Below are positions 15,746-23,980 of a stretch of DNA of 24,383 nt, piece by piece. The notes below the pieces were generated by a model. It was not told the origin of the DNA. It did not search any database and saw nothing but the letters and a program-made list of their open reading frames with translations. Origin of the DNA: Brachyspira sp949287565 (GTDB lineage Bacteria; Spirochaetota; Brachyspiria; Brachyspirales; Brachyspiraceae); NCBI RefSeq assembly GCF_036997615.1, contig NZ_JAWLQA010000047.1, one strand, 5' to 3'. A program made the translations under genes and the position numbers. The first letter of the stretch is position 1, and each line of letters begins with the position of its first letter.

Positions 15746-16465
15746 ATGATGAAAAAGAATATTATAATATTTATTATATTTTTATTGATTTCTAGTTTGG
15801 CATTCAGTCAAAATGAAAAGGAAGTGATGAAAGAGGCTTTTACTAGGTTTTCAAAATCTCCTTTTACAAGCATATATTCATCAGGCGGAGCTTTTTATAG
15901 CGGTGATGATTTAGATCAAATGCCTATGCTAGTTAATTATTATAAAAACAGCAATAATAAATATATGAATGTTGTTGATGGACTTTTAGGCAGTCTTATA
16001 TTCGATGCTAAGGTTAATAATAATAGTCTTACATTAGATTTGCCTGAGGCAGAAACTCCTTTAAAAAGAAATTTTGATGAATTCGCATTAGAAGCTCCTA
16101 TTATGCGTTTCCCTAAAGTTTATGCGGATATACTTGATTATAAATTTATAGATTTGTCTAAAAAAATAGTAAGCAGTAATATCACTTTAGGTAAGAATTG
16201 GCATACATTAGAAATAGGTTATAATGATAGGGTAGATACTATAGTTTTCTCAGCATCTACTTACAGAGTAAGAAGTTTTTCTACTGCTTTTATGGATAAT
16301 GTTGTCAATGTGGAATTAGGTTCTTATACAACTGTTAATAATATACCTTATCCTAAAGAGTTCATAATGAAAAGTAAAGTTGATAAAAGAGAACTTCGTT
16401 ATAATGTTACAAATGTATCAGCAGGAGATAAAGCTAAACAAGATGCTAAAAAATTAGGCTGGTAA
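15746..16465 (+). CDS. Secreted LolA/LolB-like protein, function unassigned
   Basis: The 239 residues start with a signal peptide (about 1-21, ending SSLAFSQ) without a lipobox cysteine. The mature part has the look of the LolA/LolB half-barrel fold also seen in DUF4292 proteins: repeated beta-strands after an N-terminal helix (EVMKEAFTRF), a hydrophobic pocket-like segment (MNVVDGLLGSLIFDAKVNN), and late strands WHTLEIGY, TIVFSASTYRVRSF and IPYPKEFIMKSKV. In other bacteria such proteins carry lipoproteins across the periplasm to the outer membrane. That job is only inferred here from fold-like pattern. AGAGG lies before the first ATG; the next codon is also ATG. It is two bases upstream of rsmG, hence in the same message. 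Confidence 0.6.
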   Translation: MMKKNIIIFIIFLLISSLAFSQNEKEVMKEAFTRFSKSPFTSIYSSGGAFYSGDDLDQMPMLVNYYKNSNNKYMNVVDGLLGSLIFDAKVNNNSLTLDLPEAETPLKRNFDEFALEAPIMRFPKVYADILDYKFIDLSKKIVSSNITLGKNWHTLEIGYNDRVDTIVFSASTYRVRSFSTAFMDNVVNVELGSYTTVNNIPYPKEFIMKSKVDKRELRYNVTNVSAGDKAKQDAKKLGW

Positions 16466-16467
16466 TT

Positions 16468-17088
16468 ATGGATTTTGATTTAGTATTAGACAATATCAGA
16501 AGTAGTATAAAAATTAATGAAAATAAAAAAGAAAAACTGATAGAGTATGCTTCTCTGGTAATAGATTATAATAAAAATGTTAATATTACAGGGGCAAAAA
16601 CTACAGAAGATTTCTTTAATGATCATATTGCTGATTGTCTTCTTGCTTTAGATATATTTGCTGATTATGATAATATAATAGATATAGGTTCAGGTTCAGG
16701 ACTTCCTTCTATACCGCTTGCTATTGTTTTTAATGATAAGAAATTTACATTATGCGAATCTAAAAATAAAAAGGCTGAGTTTTTAAGATTAGCCAAAGAT
16801 AAATTAGAATTACATAACATAGAAGTGAAATGTATAAATGCTTATGAGATAAAAGAAAAGTATGATACTATCACATCAAGAGCTTTTTCAGATATAGCAA
16901 CACTTTTAAAAATATTTAATAAATTAAAAACAAAAAAATCAAAATTAGTTTTGTATAAAGGCAAGAGAGAAAAAATAGAAGAAGAATTAAAAGAAGCCAA
17001 TATACAAAAAAATAAATATAATATAGAAATAAAGAAACTTGGATCAAAAGATAAAGAACGTCATATAGTTATAATATCAAGTTTATGA
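16468..17088 (+). CDS. rsmG: 16S rRNA (guanine527-N7)-methyltransferase
   Basis: RsmG (GidB) uses S-adenosylmethionine to methylate N7 of G527 in 16S rRNA. The 206-residue protein is of family length. It shows the N-terminal YNKNVNITGAKTTEDFFNDHIADCL segment in pieces (residues 34-58), the SAM-binding loop IDIGSGSGLPSIPLAI (71-86), CESKNKKAEFLR after it, the acidic/aromatic ITSRAF motif and LYKGK near the end. It begins two bases after the preceding stop; TAGG inside that gene serves as its ribosome-binding site, so the two are translationally close. In many bacteria rsmG sits beside mnmG or parA, which is not the case here. Its stop is only ten bases from the stop of the converging UPF0104 gene, with no hairpin between. 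Confidence 0.92.
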   Translation: MDFDLVLDNIRSSIKINENKKEKLIEYASLVIDYNKNVNITGAKTTEDFFNDHIADCLLALDIFADYDNIIDIGSGSGLPSIPLAIVFNDKKFTLCESKNKKAEFLRLAKDKLELHNIEVKCINAYEIKEKYDTITSRAFSDIATLLKIFNKLKTKKSKLVLYKGKREKIEEELKEANIQKNKYNIEIKKLGSKDKERHIVIISSL

Positions 17089-17098
17089 TATTTATGCA

Positions 17099-18112
17099 TT
17101 ATTTTGTTGTTTCTGTTTGATTATTATCACTTTTAGTAGCTGTCTTTAAATCTACTCCTAACATAAATAAGAATATGAATCCTATTATTACTATAGGTAC
17201 GATTCCCATCATATGGTATACAAGAGCATAAGGAAATGCTACAGTTTTTTCTATTCCTATAAGAGAAAGTCCAAATACAATTGCCCATTCAAAAGGTCCT
17301 ATTCCTGATGGGGCAGAAGGTACAGCGAAACCAAATCCTCCTACAGCAAACATAAATAATGCTATTATAGGGCTAGCTTTAATATTAAATGCTGTCATTA
17401 AAAAGCTTATTGTAAGTATTTGTCCTATAAGATATAAAGCTGTGTAGAAGAATATTAAAAATATATGCTTAGGATCATTTTTAAATCCTATTCCGTCTAT
17501 AAAATTGCATGAAAACTCGATTAGTTTATCTCCGATATTTTTAGGCAGTATTCCAAAAATTTTATGAAAAACTTTATGTGCAAATTCTCTCTGCCACACT
17601 AAAAATATTAATACTAAAAAACCAACTATTGATAAAACAAATAAAGCAATAGCAGCATAAGTAACTTTTTCAGGTAAATTAGGTATAAATACTACAGATA
17701 TAGTTAATATAATTCCTCCTGTTATAACATCGAAAAGTCTTTCTGTAACAACAGAGGCAATCAATGCAGATTTGCTTACATTTTCTTTCATTCCTAATAT
17801 ATAAGCCCTTGCTACCTCTCCAAGTTTAGCAGGAAGTATATTGTTTCCCATATATCCTATATAGGTTGCCATTACTACAGTTCTTTTTTTTATAGGCTTT
17901 TTTAAGGGAATAAAACATTCCCATCTTAAACCTCTTAATGCTATAATAATTACACTCAATACAAGAGAAATAATAAAATATGGAATATTTATATTTTTTA
18001 CTATCTCTATAGATTCTTTTATATCTATTCCTATAAAAGCAAAATATAAACAAATTATGCTTATAACAATTCCTATTATTACCTGTATAATAGTTTTATA
18101 CTTTTTATTCAT
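17099..18112 (-). CDS. UPF0104 / lysylphosphatidylglycerol synthase transmembrane-domain protein
   Basis: The 337-residue integral membrane protein belongs to the YbhN/AglD-type family (flippase-like domain of MprF). Visible hallmarks are the N-terminal helices (about 8-29 and 42-61), the loop RGLRWECF, the signature GYMGNNILPAKLGEVARAYI (about 86-105), SVVTERLFDVITGG (about 119-132), several further helices, and the conserved PSAPSGIGPFEWA near residue 268. There is no soluble lysyltransferase domain, so it is not a full MprF. Relatives are thought to move lipids or lipid-linked substrates across the membrane; the substrate here is unknown. It is the last gene of the tgt-side minus-strand cluster, 27 bases after its neighbour, with GGA ahead of the ATG. 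Confidence 0.8.
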   Translation of the reverse strand: MNKKYKTIIQVIIGIVISIICLYFAFIGIDIKESIEIVKNINIPYFIISLVLSVIIIALRGLRWECFIPLKKPIKKRTVVMATYIGYMGNNILPAKLGEVARAYILGMKENVSKSALIASVVTERLFDVITGGIILTISVVFIPNLPEKVTYAAIALFVLSIVGFLVLIFLVWQREFAHKVFHKIFGILPKNIGDKLIEFSCNFIDGIGFKNDPKHIFLIFFYTALYLIGQILTISFLMTAFNIKASPIIALFMFAVGGFGFAVPSAPSGIGPFEWAIVFGLSLIGIEKTVAFPYALVYHMMGIVPIVIIGFIFLFMLGVDLKTATKSDNNQTETTK

Positions 18113-18139
18113 TATTGATTTTCCAATTAAAAAATATTC

Positions 18140-19657
18140 TTATCTTACGAAATTTTTCATAAGGGCAATAAAGTTATCAAAATCATCAAGCATTTTTTTA
18201 GCTATATCAAGATTAAATTTAGGTAAATATTGAACCTTATTTGCATTACTAATTTCTACTTTAGTATTATTTCTGCAATCTTCAACGATATTTTTTACTA
18301 TAGTAGTTAAATCTATCACAGAATTATAAACACTTAGAACTATTTTATTTCCTTCAGTATCAATTTTATTTACCATAGTTTCTATTAAATCTTTATTTGC
18401 ATTTGCTTTATTCTTTGATATTATCCAAGTTTTAAGACGCTTGAAGTTTTCAGATTCAGGGCTTAGCATAGTATCAAACTTTTGTATCATTTCTCTAGAA
18501 TCATTTAAAATATAGAAAGCATCCAATCCTAAAGAATTTCTATCTTTACTTACAAATTCAGCACCCAAAAACATATCATTAAGCGGATCTTTGTAATTTA
18601 TATCAAACATCTCTATAATGAATGTTTTTATATACTGTAATGGTTCTACACATGTAAATATAGGACAATCGAATTTTTCAAGCTGTTCATTTTTCTCTTC
18701 ATTTACATTAGACATTTTCAATATTTCTATTCCGTTAAATATCTTATTTCTCATTCCTGCAATTTTACTGCTTTTAATTTCAGCAACTATGCTGTCCATG
18801 TCCTTTTTCAAATTATTTGTGAAATCAGTTATGTAATTTACAAATATATTTACATTAGAAGGATTGATACTGCATTTGTATGTAAAATCTTTGAGTAAGT
18901 AAACTATAATATCATGCATTACATCAGGAGTCTGAAGATATTTAATTCTTGCTAAGAAAGCTTTGATATTTTTTTCAGGTATAGCAGGCATTCCTAAATA
19001 CTGCTGAAAAACCTTTAAAGCAGATAATAATTCTTTTCTTATGACTATAGGGTTTACAGCATAATCTAATTTTACCAAGTCATCAACAACCTGCATATTT
19101 GAGCTAGGTTTAAACTGAGGGTTAGAATTATAAGCACCATCTACAAATGAAGGACAAAAAGCCCTTAAAAATAGAAAGAAATCAAAATTTGATAATTGAG
19201 CAAAATCTTTAAGCAAATTGAAAGTTAAATTTATTTCTTTTCCGCTTTCTCCGCTTATGAATTTTTTAAATTTTACAAAATTATTCTTTACTTCATTAAA
19301 TACAGCATTAGGGTTTTTACCGCTTTGTATTTGTGACATCATATAATCTCTATTTAATGTAGAATATAATTCTTTCATTTCATTAGTAAAAGATACTTCT
19401 ATTAGATAGTATGAAAATTGTTTTCCATCTTTTACTATAAATTCTTCTTTTAATGGATTAAGCAGAGGACCTACTACTTTATACATTTCAAATATAAATT
19501 TTGCACATGTAACTGTCAATGATTTAGTTTTTAAATCCACAAAATTATATTTTTGTTTGGATATTCTGTCAGAATACTCCTCCATACGCATTTTTTCTAC
19601 TAATTCAGGAGTTCTTATGTTAAATAAATTGTATTTTATATAATCGAAAAAATTCAC
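18140..19657 (-). CDS. Spirochaete protein of unknown function (possibly DUF5312)
   Basis: The 505-residue protein has no signal peptide or membrane helix and appears cytosolic and mostly alpha-helical. It begins MNFFDYIKYNLFNIRTPE and contains segments such as TFNLLKDFAQLSNFDFFLFL, FCPSF and EPLQYIKTFIIEMFD. Its size and character recall uncharacterised cytosolic proteins found in spirochaetes, perhaps the DUF5312 family, but I cannot confirm this by search. No enzymatic motif is visible. It lies between a cytosolic TPR gene (97 bases upstream) and the UPF0104 membrane gene (27 bases downstream) on the same strand. The start at 19657 has only a distant GGGG, so the exact start is less sure. 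Confidence 0.7.
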   Translation of the reverse strand: MNFFDYIKYNLFNIRTPELVEKMRMEEYSDRISKQKYNFVDLKTKSLTVTCAKFIFEMYKVVGPLLNPLKEEFIVKDGKQFSYYLIEVSFTNEMKELYSTLNRDYMMSQIQSGKNPNAVFNEVKNNFVKFKKFISGESGKEINLTFNLLKDFAQLSNFDFFLFLRAFCPSFVDGAYNSNPQFKPSSNMQVVDDLVKLDYAVNPIVIRKELLSALKVFQQYLGMPAIPEKNIKAFLARIKYLQTPDVMHDIIVYLLKDFTYKCSINPSNVNIFVNYITDFTNNLKKDMDSIVAEIKSSKIAGMRNKIFNGIEILKMSNVNEEKNEQLEKFDCPIFTCVEPLQYIKTFIIEMFDINYKDPLNDMFLGAEFVSKDRNSLGLDAFYILNDSREMIQKFDTMLSPESENFKRLKTWIISKNKANANKDLIETMVNKIDTEGNKIVLSVYNSVIDLTTIVKNIVEDCRNNTKVEISNANKVQYLPKFNLDIAKKMLDDFDNFIALMKNFVR

Positions 19658-19754
19658 AGTTGCAATACCCCATTCATTACTATATTTTAGTTATTTATAA
19701 TATACTAAATTGACTAATATTGAAAGTTTTTTTATTTATTTTTTATTTAAAATA

Positions 19755-20576
19755 TTATTCTTTAATAGCCTCCAAAGCCTTTCTAGCTTCTTCATAATTT
19801 TCATTTATTTTTAGAGCCTGTTCAAAATTTTCAATTGCTAATTTCTTATTTCCTGTTGAAGCATATATGGAACCTATAGTATAATATATTACTTTATCAT
19901 TATTATTTACTTCCAATGCTTTTTCCAAATATCTTATAGCCATTTTATTACTATTTTTCTTATTATAGCATGAAGATATATTACATAATACATAAGGATT
20001 TTTGCTTTCATAATTAGCATTAACTTCATGAAAAAGAGAAAGAGCCTTGTCATAATCTTCATTATGATGATATATACATCCTAATAGGTTAATTATATCA
20101 TTTGTAGGCTTGGCATCATAAGCTAAATTTGCATATTCAAAAGATATATCATATTCTTTCCAAGCATAAGATTGAAATGCGATATATGAACATCTTTTAT
20201 AATCTTTGGATCTTACTTTTATATTTTTTGATAATTCTAATGCTTTTTCTAAATATTCTCTTCTATTCTTTTTATCCATTGTAGATAGATATTCATATAT
20301 GAAGGCATTTTCTTTACCATTTTCTAAAAGCTTTTTAAAATAATTGACAGCGGCATTATATTTATTTTTTTTCATATTTATGAATCCCATCATATATAAT
20401 GATTCTGGATGTTCAGGCATTTTAAGTAGAATAGTAGTATAATAGTTTTCTGCATCTGCAATTCTATTTTCTTTAATTGCTATTCTAGCTAATATAGCCA
20501 AAGCATGTGGATCATTTGGTTTTTTAGATAAAATACCATTATATTTAGCTAATTGCTTATCATATTTACCTGCCAT
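19755..20576 (-). CDS. Cytosolic tetratricopeptide repeat protein
   Basis: The 273 residues contain about six to seven TPR units from near the start to the end: DPHALAILARIAIKENRIAD, ESLYMMGFINMKKNKYNAAV, KRCSYIAFQSYAWKEYDISF, INLLGCIYHHNEDYDKALSL, NISSCYNKKNSNKMAIRYLE and VIYYTIGSIYASTGNKKLAI. There is no signal peptide, which separates it from the secreted TPR protein at 13764. Such proteins are protein-interaction scaffolds; the partner is unknown. A promoter candidate lies at 20607-20635, so it can be expressed apart from tgt, 72 bases upstream. The ribosome-binding site is weak. Confidence 0.8.
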   Translation of the reverse strand: MAGKYDKQLAKYNGILSKKPNDPHALAILARIAIKENRIADAENYYTTILLKMPEHPESLYMMGFINMKKNKYNAAVNYFKKLLENGKENAFIYEYLSTMDKKNRREYLEKALELSKNIKVRSKDYKRCSYIAFQSYAWKEYDISFEYANLAYDAKPTNDIINLLGCIYHHNEDYDKALSLFHEVNANYESKNPYVLCNISSCYNKKNSNKMAIRYLEKALEVNNNDKVIYYTIGSIYASTGNKKLAIENFEQALKINENYEEARKALEAIKE

Positions 20577-20606
20577 AAATAAACTCGCTTAATTATTTTG
20601 TTTTAT

Positions 20607-20635
20607 ATAATACAACTTTTTGTAAAATATGTAAA
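20607..20635 (-). promoter_or_regulatory. Promoter for the cytosolic TPR gene
   Basis: Minus-strand TTTACA (20630-20635), 17-base spacer and TATTAT (20607-20612), each five of six to consensus, predict a leader of about 24 bases. Confidence 0.5.
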
Positions 20636-20648
20636 CTAATAAATTTTT

Positions 20649-21767
20649 TTAATAAAATTTATTCATCATATCCTTTCTATAATCGGAAAATACATCATTT
20701 TCAATAGAATTTCTTAAATCTTTCATAAATCTTTGCATAAATCTTACATTATGTATAGTCATAAGTATAGAAAATAGTATTTCATGCGTTTTATCCAAAT
20801 GATTAAGATAGGCTTTAGAGAAATTCTTACAAGTATAACAATCACAGCCTTCTTCAAGCACTTCATCATCCATTCTATATTTAGAATTTCTTATCCTCAC
20901 AACACCATTCATAGTAAATGCCTCTCCATTTCTAGCATTTCTAGTAGGCATAACGCAGTCAAACATATCTATACCTTCCATAACACCATTAAGTATATCT
21001 CTAGGCTCGCTAACACCCATTAAATAACGTGGTTTTTGCTTGTTAGTGTATAGCATAACTTTTGAAAGCACTTCATGCATTTGTTCAGGAGTTTCACCTA
21101 CAGAAAGTCCTCCTATAGAATAGAAAGGGAAATCCATATTCACTAGAGTTTCAGCACTTTCTTTTCTTAAATCATCAAACATTCCGCCTTGTATGATGCC
21201 TCCTAAATACTGATATTCGCTGTTTGGAGTGCTGTCATGATATTCTTTGCATTCTTTAGCCCATTTATATGTCCTGAACATAGCTTCTTTAACATATTCA
21301 TAAGATGCATCATGCTTAGAACATTCATCAAGACACATTATAAAGTCTGCTCCTATAATATGCTCAGCTTCCATTACACTTCTAGGGGTAAAAAAGTATT
21401 TAGAACCATCTATATGAGAACTGAATTCCACTCCGTCATCATTGATTTTTCTTAATTTTGCCAAAGAAAATACCTGAAATCCGCCGGAATCTGTAAGCAT
21501 AGCTCCTTTCCAGCCCATAAACTTTTTAACTCCGCCGAATTTTTTTAATACCTCAAGTCCAGGTTTTAATACTAAATGATATGTATTGGCTAATATTATT
21601 TTACTTTCAGTTTCTTCTATCATAAGAGGGGTTAAAGCCTTTACTGTTGCTTTTGTACCCACAGGCATAAAAACAGGTGTATCTATTTCTATTCCATTAA
21701 TATTTATTTTTCCAAGTCTTGCCGAAGTTTGACTACTGTTTTTTAATACATTAAATGTAAATGACAT
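20649..21767 (-). CDS. tgt: Queuine tRNA-ribosyltransferase
   Basis: Tgt exchanges guanine 34 of tRNA-Asp, -Asn, -His and -Tyr for the queuosine precursor preQ1. The 372-residue protein has the catalytic acid/base D93 in LTDSGGFQVFSL, the nucleophile D270 in DMFDCVMPTRNARNG, substrate-site GGLSVGE (219-225) and a complete zinc site: C308, C310 and C313 (CDCYTC) plus H339, 26 residues after the third cysteine as in E. coli. AAGG precedes the ATG, and a promoter lies at 21798-21825. No queA or preQ1-synthesis gene is in the window. It heads the minus-strand cluster running to 17099. Confidence 0.95.
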   Translation of the reverse strand: MSFTFNVLKNSSQTSARLGKININGIEIDTPVFMPVGTKATVKALTPLMIEETESKIILANTYHLVLKPGLEVLKKFGGVKKFMGWKGAMLTDSGGFQVFSLAKLRKINDDGVEFSSHIDGSKYFFTPRSVMEAEHIIGADFIMCLDECSKHDASYEYVKEAMFRTYKWAKECKEYHDSTPNSEYQYLGGIIQGGMFDDLRKESAETLVNMDFPFYSIGGLSVGETPEQMHEVLSKVMLYTNKQKPRYLMGVSEPRDILNGVMEGIDMFDCVMPTRNARNGEAFTMNGVVRIRNSKYRMDDEVLEEGCDCYTCKNFSKAYLNHLDKTHEILFSILMTIHNVRFMQRFMKDLRNSIENDVFSDYRKDMMNKFY

Positions 21768-21797
21768 ACTATACCTTATGTTAAAATATTTAATGCT

Positions 21798-21825
21798 ATT
21801 TTATACGAAAATCAATAAATATCAA
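21798..21825 (-). promoter_or_regulatory. Promoter for tgt
   Basis: Minus-strand TTGATA (21820-21825), 16-base spacer and TAAAAT (21798-21803), each five of six to consensus, with a predicted leader of about 24 bases. No terminator is visible between the upstream chemoreceptor stop (21852) and this promoter. Confidence 0.5.
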
Positions 21826-21851
21826 ATGTATAAATATATAGTTTTCAAATA

Positions 21852-23699
21852 TTAAGCATTATTTATAGGAAGTTTAAATAAATGCACAGTTTCCATAAGC
21901 TTTTCTGATTGATTAAACAATGTTTTAGCTGAAGATGCAGCATCTTCTACTAAAGAGGCATTCTGCTGAGTTGCTGAATCCATTTGAGAAATAGCTATTT
22001 TTACTTGATCAACACCATTTTGCTGTTCTATGGCATTTTGACTTATATCTTCCATAATTTTTGAAGCTTTATTTATTTTATTTTGTACATCTACAAATAT
22101 TTTCTGTGATTCTCTTGCTGTTCCTGTTGCTTTGTCTATTTTATCGTATACATTTTCAATTAATTCTGATATGCTTTTTACTGATGTTTGTGTAGTTTGA
22201 GCAAGATTTCTTACTTCGCTTGCTACCACAGAGAAACCTTTTCCTTGTTCTCCTGCACGTGCTGCCTCTACTGAAGCATTTAAAGCAAGTATATTAGTTT
22301 GGAATGCTATATCTTCAATAATTTTTGTAATATCTTTAATTTTACCGCTCGCTTCATTTACTTCTTCTATATTTGAAGTTGTTTCTAATATTATATTTCC
22401 TGCATTTTCTATAGAAGATTTGGCATCTAATATCATTTTATTTCCATTTACAGAATTATCAGCAGAGTCTTTTATAGTAGATGTTATTTCATTCATAGAA
22501 GCTGAAGTTTCTTCTATACTTGCTGCTTGACTTTCTGTTCTATTAGATAAATTATTATTTTGTTCAGATAAGCCTTTAGCAACTGTGCTTATATTGTTTG
22601 CTGAAACTTCTACTTCTTTTATAGTATCAACTAATTTATTTCTCATATATGTAAATGCATTAGATAATTCGCCTAATTCATCTTCACGGTGTATGCTTTC
22701 TTTTGTGTTTCTCAAATCTCCATTTGCTATTTCTTTTGCTGCATTAACTAATATGTCTAATGGTTTTGTTATAGATTTTATAAATAAGAATATGAATGCT
22801 GATAATATTAATATAGCTGCAGATGATATTGATATTATTATAATTAGTAGTATTTGATTTTGTTCATAAATTTCTTTTTCAGTTACTGATATTCCAAGTA
22901 CCCAAGGTAAAGTTTTTAATGTGATTACAGATGATACTCTTTTTTCATTTTCCCAAACATAATGAAAAATTCCTTTTCCTAAATCGAATCCTCCTTTTAA
23001 TTCAGAAGGTGCTGAAATATTTATATATTGAGTTTTGCTATGTATCTTACAAATTAAATTATTATCTATCATAAACATATTGCCGGTTTTTCCAACAACT
23101 AAAGGCTCTACATGCTGTATATTAAATTTAGCCCAGTCGAAAATAATATAAAGATGTCCTATTAACTGATTATTATCATCAAATACTTTTTCAATTAAAG
23201 TTAAAGCCCAATTATCTGTTATAGAAGATTTTGTTATTTCTTCAGAGAATATAGCATTTTTATCAGAATTTAATTTATTTTTTAAATCAGGATTGAAATC
23301 AAAAATACTTTTACCTATATAATTCTCATCAGTAGAATCTAATATTATATTACCATCAATATCAGTTAATCCTATATTAATAGCATATTTATTTATTGAC
23401 TGTATTTTTTTTAATCTATTGTAAGCTGATTCTTTTTCTGTTTCAGTTTTATTTTTAAGATAATCCATTAATTCTTTGTTTGATCCGTAAGTTTCTGCTA
23501 TAATTAATTGTTCATCAAACCATGTATCTATTAGAGAAGCATATCCAAAAACAATATTATTATATCCGTCTAATGCTGTTTTTTTAAGACTTTCTGAAGC
23601 TTTTATATCAGTTATTACTATCAATGCCGCTATAAATACTACTACTACAGAAATGATTGTTAGGGGTATTTTCACTTTCAAGCTTTTGAGTTTGTTCAT
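21852..23699 (-). CDS. Methyl-accepting chemotaxis protein (dCache sensor)
   Basis: A complete 615-residue chemoreceptor. Membrane helices at about 11-30 and 283-307 flank a periplasmic dCache-type sensor of about 250 residues (GLTDIDGNIILDSTDENYIG, then a second PAS-like unit near GKTGNMFMIDNN). A HAMP domain (about 308-360, ITKPLDILVNAAKEIANGDL) leads to the signalling domain. Its tip is IAFQTNILALNASVEAARAG (from 465) with EQGKGFSVVASEVRNLAQ. Unlike the receptor at 201-2026, the sensor lacks the YxxxxRxWY amino-acid motif, so its ligand is not predictable. It ends HLFKLPINNA and has no CheR-binding pentapeptide. GAGG precedes the ATG. Its leader contains a perfect 30-bp palindrome. It is a tandem paralogue of the partial gene upstream. 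Confidence 0.92.
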   Translation of the reverse strand: MNKLKSLKVKIPLTIISVVVVFIAALIVITDIKASESLKKTALDGYNNIVFGYASLIDTWFDEQLIIAETYGSNKELMDYLKNKTETEKESAYNRLKKIQSINKYAINIGLTDIDGNIILDSTDENYIGKSIFDFNPDLKNKLNSDKNAIFSEEITKSSITDNWALTLIEKVFDDNNQLIGHLYIIFDWAKFNIQHVEPLVVGKTGNMFMIDNNLICKIHSKTQYINISAPSELKGGFDLGKGIFHYVWENEKRVSSVITLKTLPWVLGISVTEKEIYEQNQILLIIIISISSAAILILSAFIFLFIKSITKPLDILVNAAKEIANGDLRNTKESIHREDELGELSNAFTYMRNKLVDTIKEVEVSANNISTVAKGLSEQNNNLSNRTESQAASIEETSASMNEITSTIKDSADNSVNGNKMILDAKSSIENAGNIILETTSNIEEVNEASGKIKDITKIIEDIAFQTNILALNASVEAARAGEQGKGFSVVASEVRNLAQTTQTSVKSISELIENVYDKIDKATGTARESQKIFVDVQNKINKASKIMEDISQNAIEQQNGVDQVKIAISQMDSATQQNASLVEDAASSAKTLFNQSEKLMETVHLFKLPINNA

Positions 23700-23721
23700 A
23701 AAATATTAACCTCATAATTTT

Positions 23722-23751
23722 TATTTGTATAGTTATATAACTATACAAATA
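23722..23751. promoter_or_regulatory. Perfect 30-bp palindrome in the chemoreceptor leader
   Basis: The sequence reads TATTTGTATAGTTAT followed by its exact complement, with no interruption. In RNA from the minus strand it would form a 13-bp hairpin with a four-base loop, starting about a dozen bases after the predicted transcript start and ending 22 bases before the ATG, a few bases ahead of the GAGG ribosome-binding site. It could be an operator for a dimeric regulator or an RNA control or stability element. Confidence 0.55.
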
Positions 23752-23770
23752 TTATTGAATAATAAACTAT

Positions 23771-23798
23771 ATTATAATTTTATGTAAAAACAGGTAAA
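23771..23798 (-). promoter_or_regulatory. Promoter for the chemoreceptor gene
   Basis: Minus-strand TTTACC (23793-23798), 16-base spacer and a perfect TATAAT (23771-23776). Predicted start near 23764, giving a leader of about 65 bases that contains the palindrome. Confidence 0.5.
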
Positions 23799-23813
23799 AA
23801 CAAGTAAAGATAT
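23784..23813. repeat. Three tandem 10-bp direct repeats over the -35 region
   Basis: GTAAAAACAG (23784-23793), GTAAAAACAA (23794-23803) and GTAAAGATAT (23804-23813) follow head to tail; the first two differ at one base, and the third keeps GTAAA. The ten-base period is one helical turn, and the repeats cover the -35 box of the chemoreceptor promoter, as binding sites for a regulator might. Confidence 0.4.
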
Positions 23814-23927
23814 TGTAATATTTATGATTTTATTATGTAATATTATACATATAATACATATATTGTGACTGTTTACTTCAATATATATTTTATTTAGTTA
23901 ATATTTGATTATAATATGTTTAAAATG

Positions 23928-23966
23928 AAAATACCCCATACCCTAAATTAAAGTATGAGGTATTTT
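23928..23966 (-). terminator. Terminator of the upstream chemoreceptor gene
   Basis: A 14-bp stem (AAAATACCCCATAC at 23928-23941 with 23953-23966) has an 11-base loop. The single non-Watson-Crick position is a G-U pair only on the minus strand, matching the gene that stops at 23981. The 3' arm ends in a U-rich stretch. Confidence 0.8.
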
Positions 23967-23980
23967 TTACATTTTATTAT

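Noticed and set aside
17088..17099. Terminator between rsmG and the UPF0104 gene
   Set aside because: Only ten bases separate the converging stops, and no hairpin can be drawn there.
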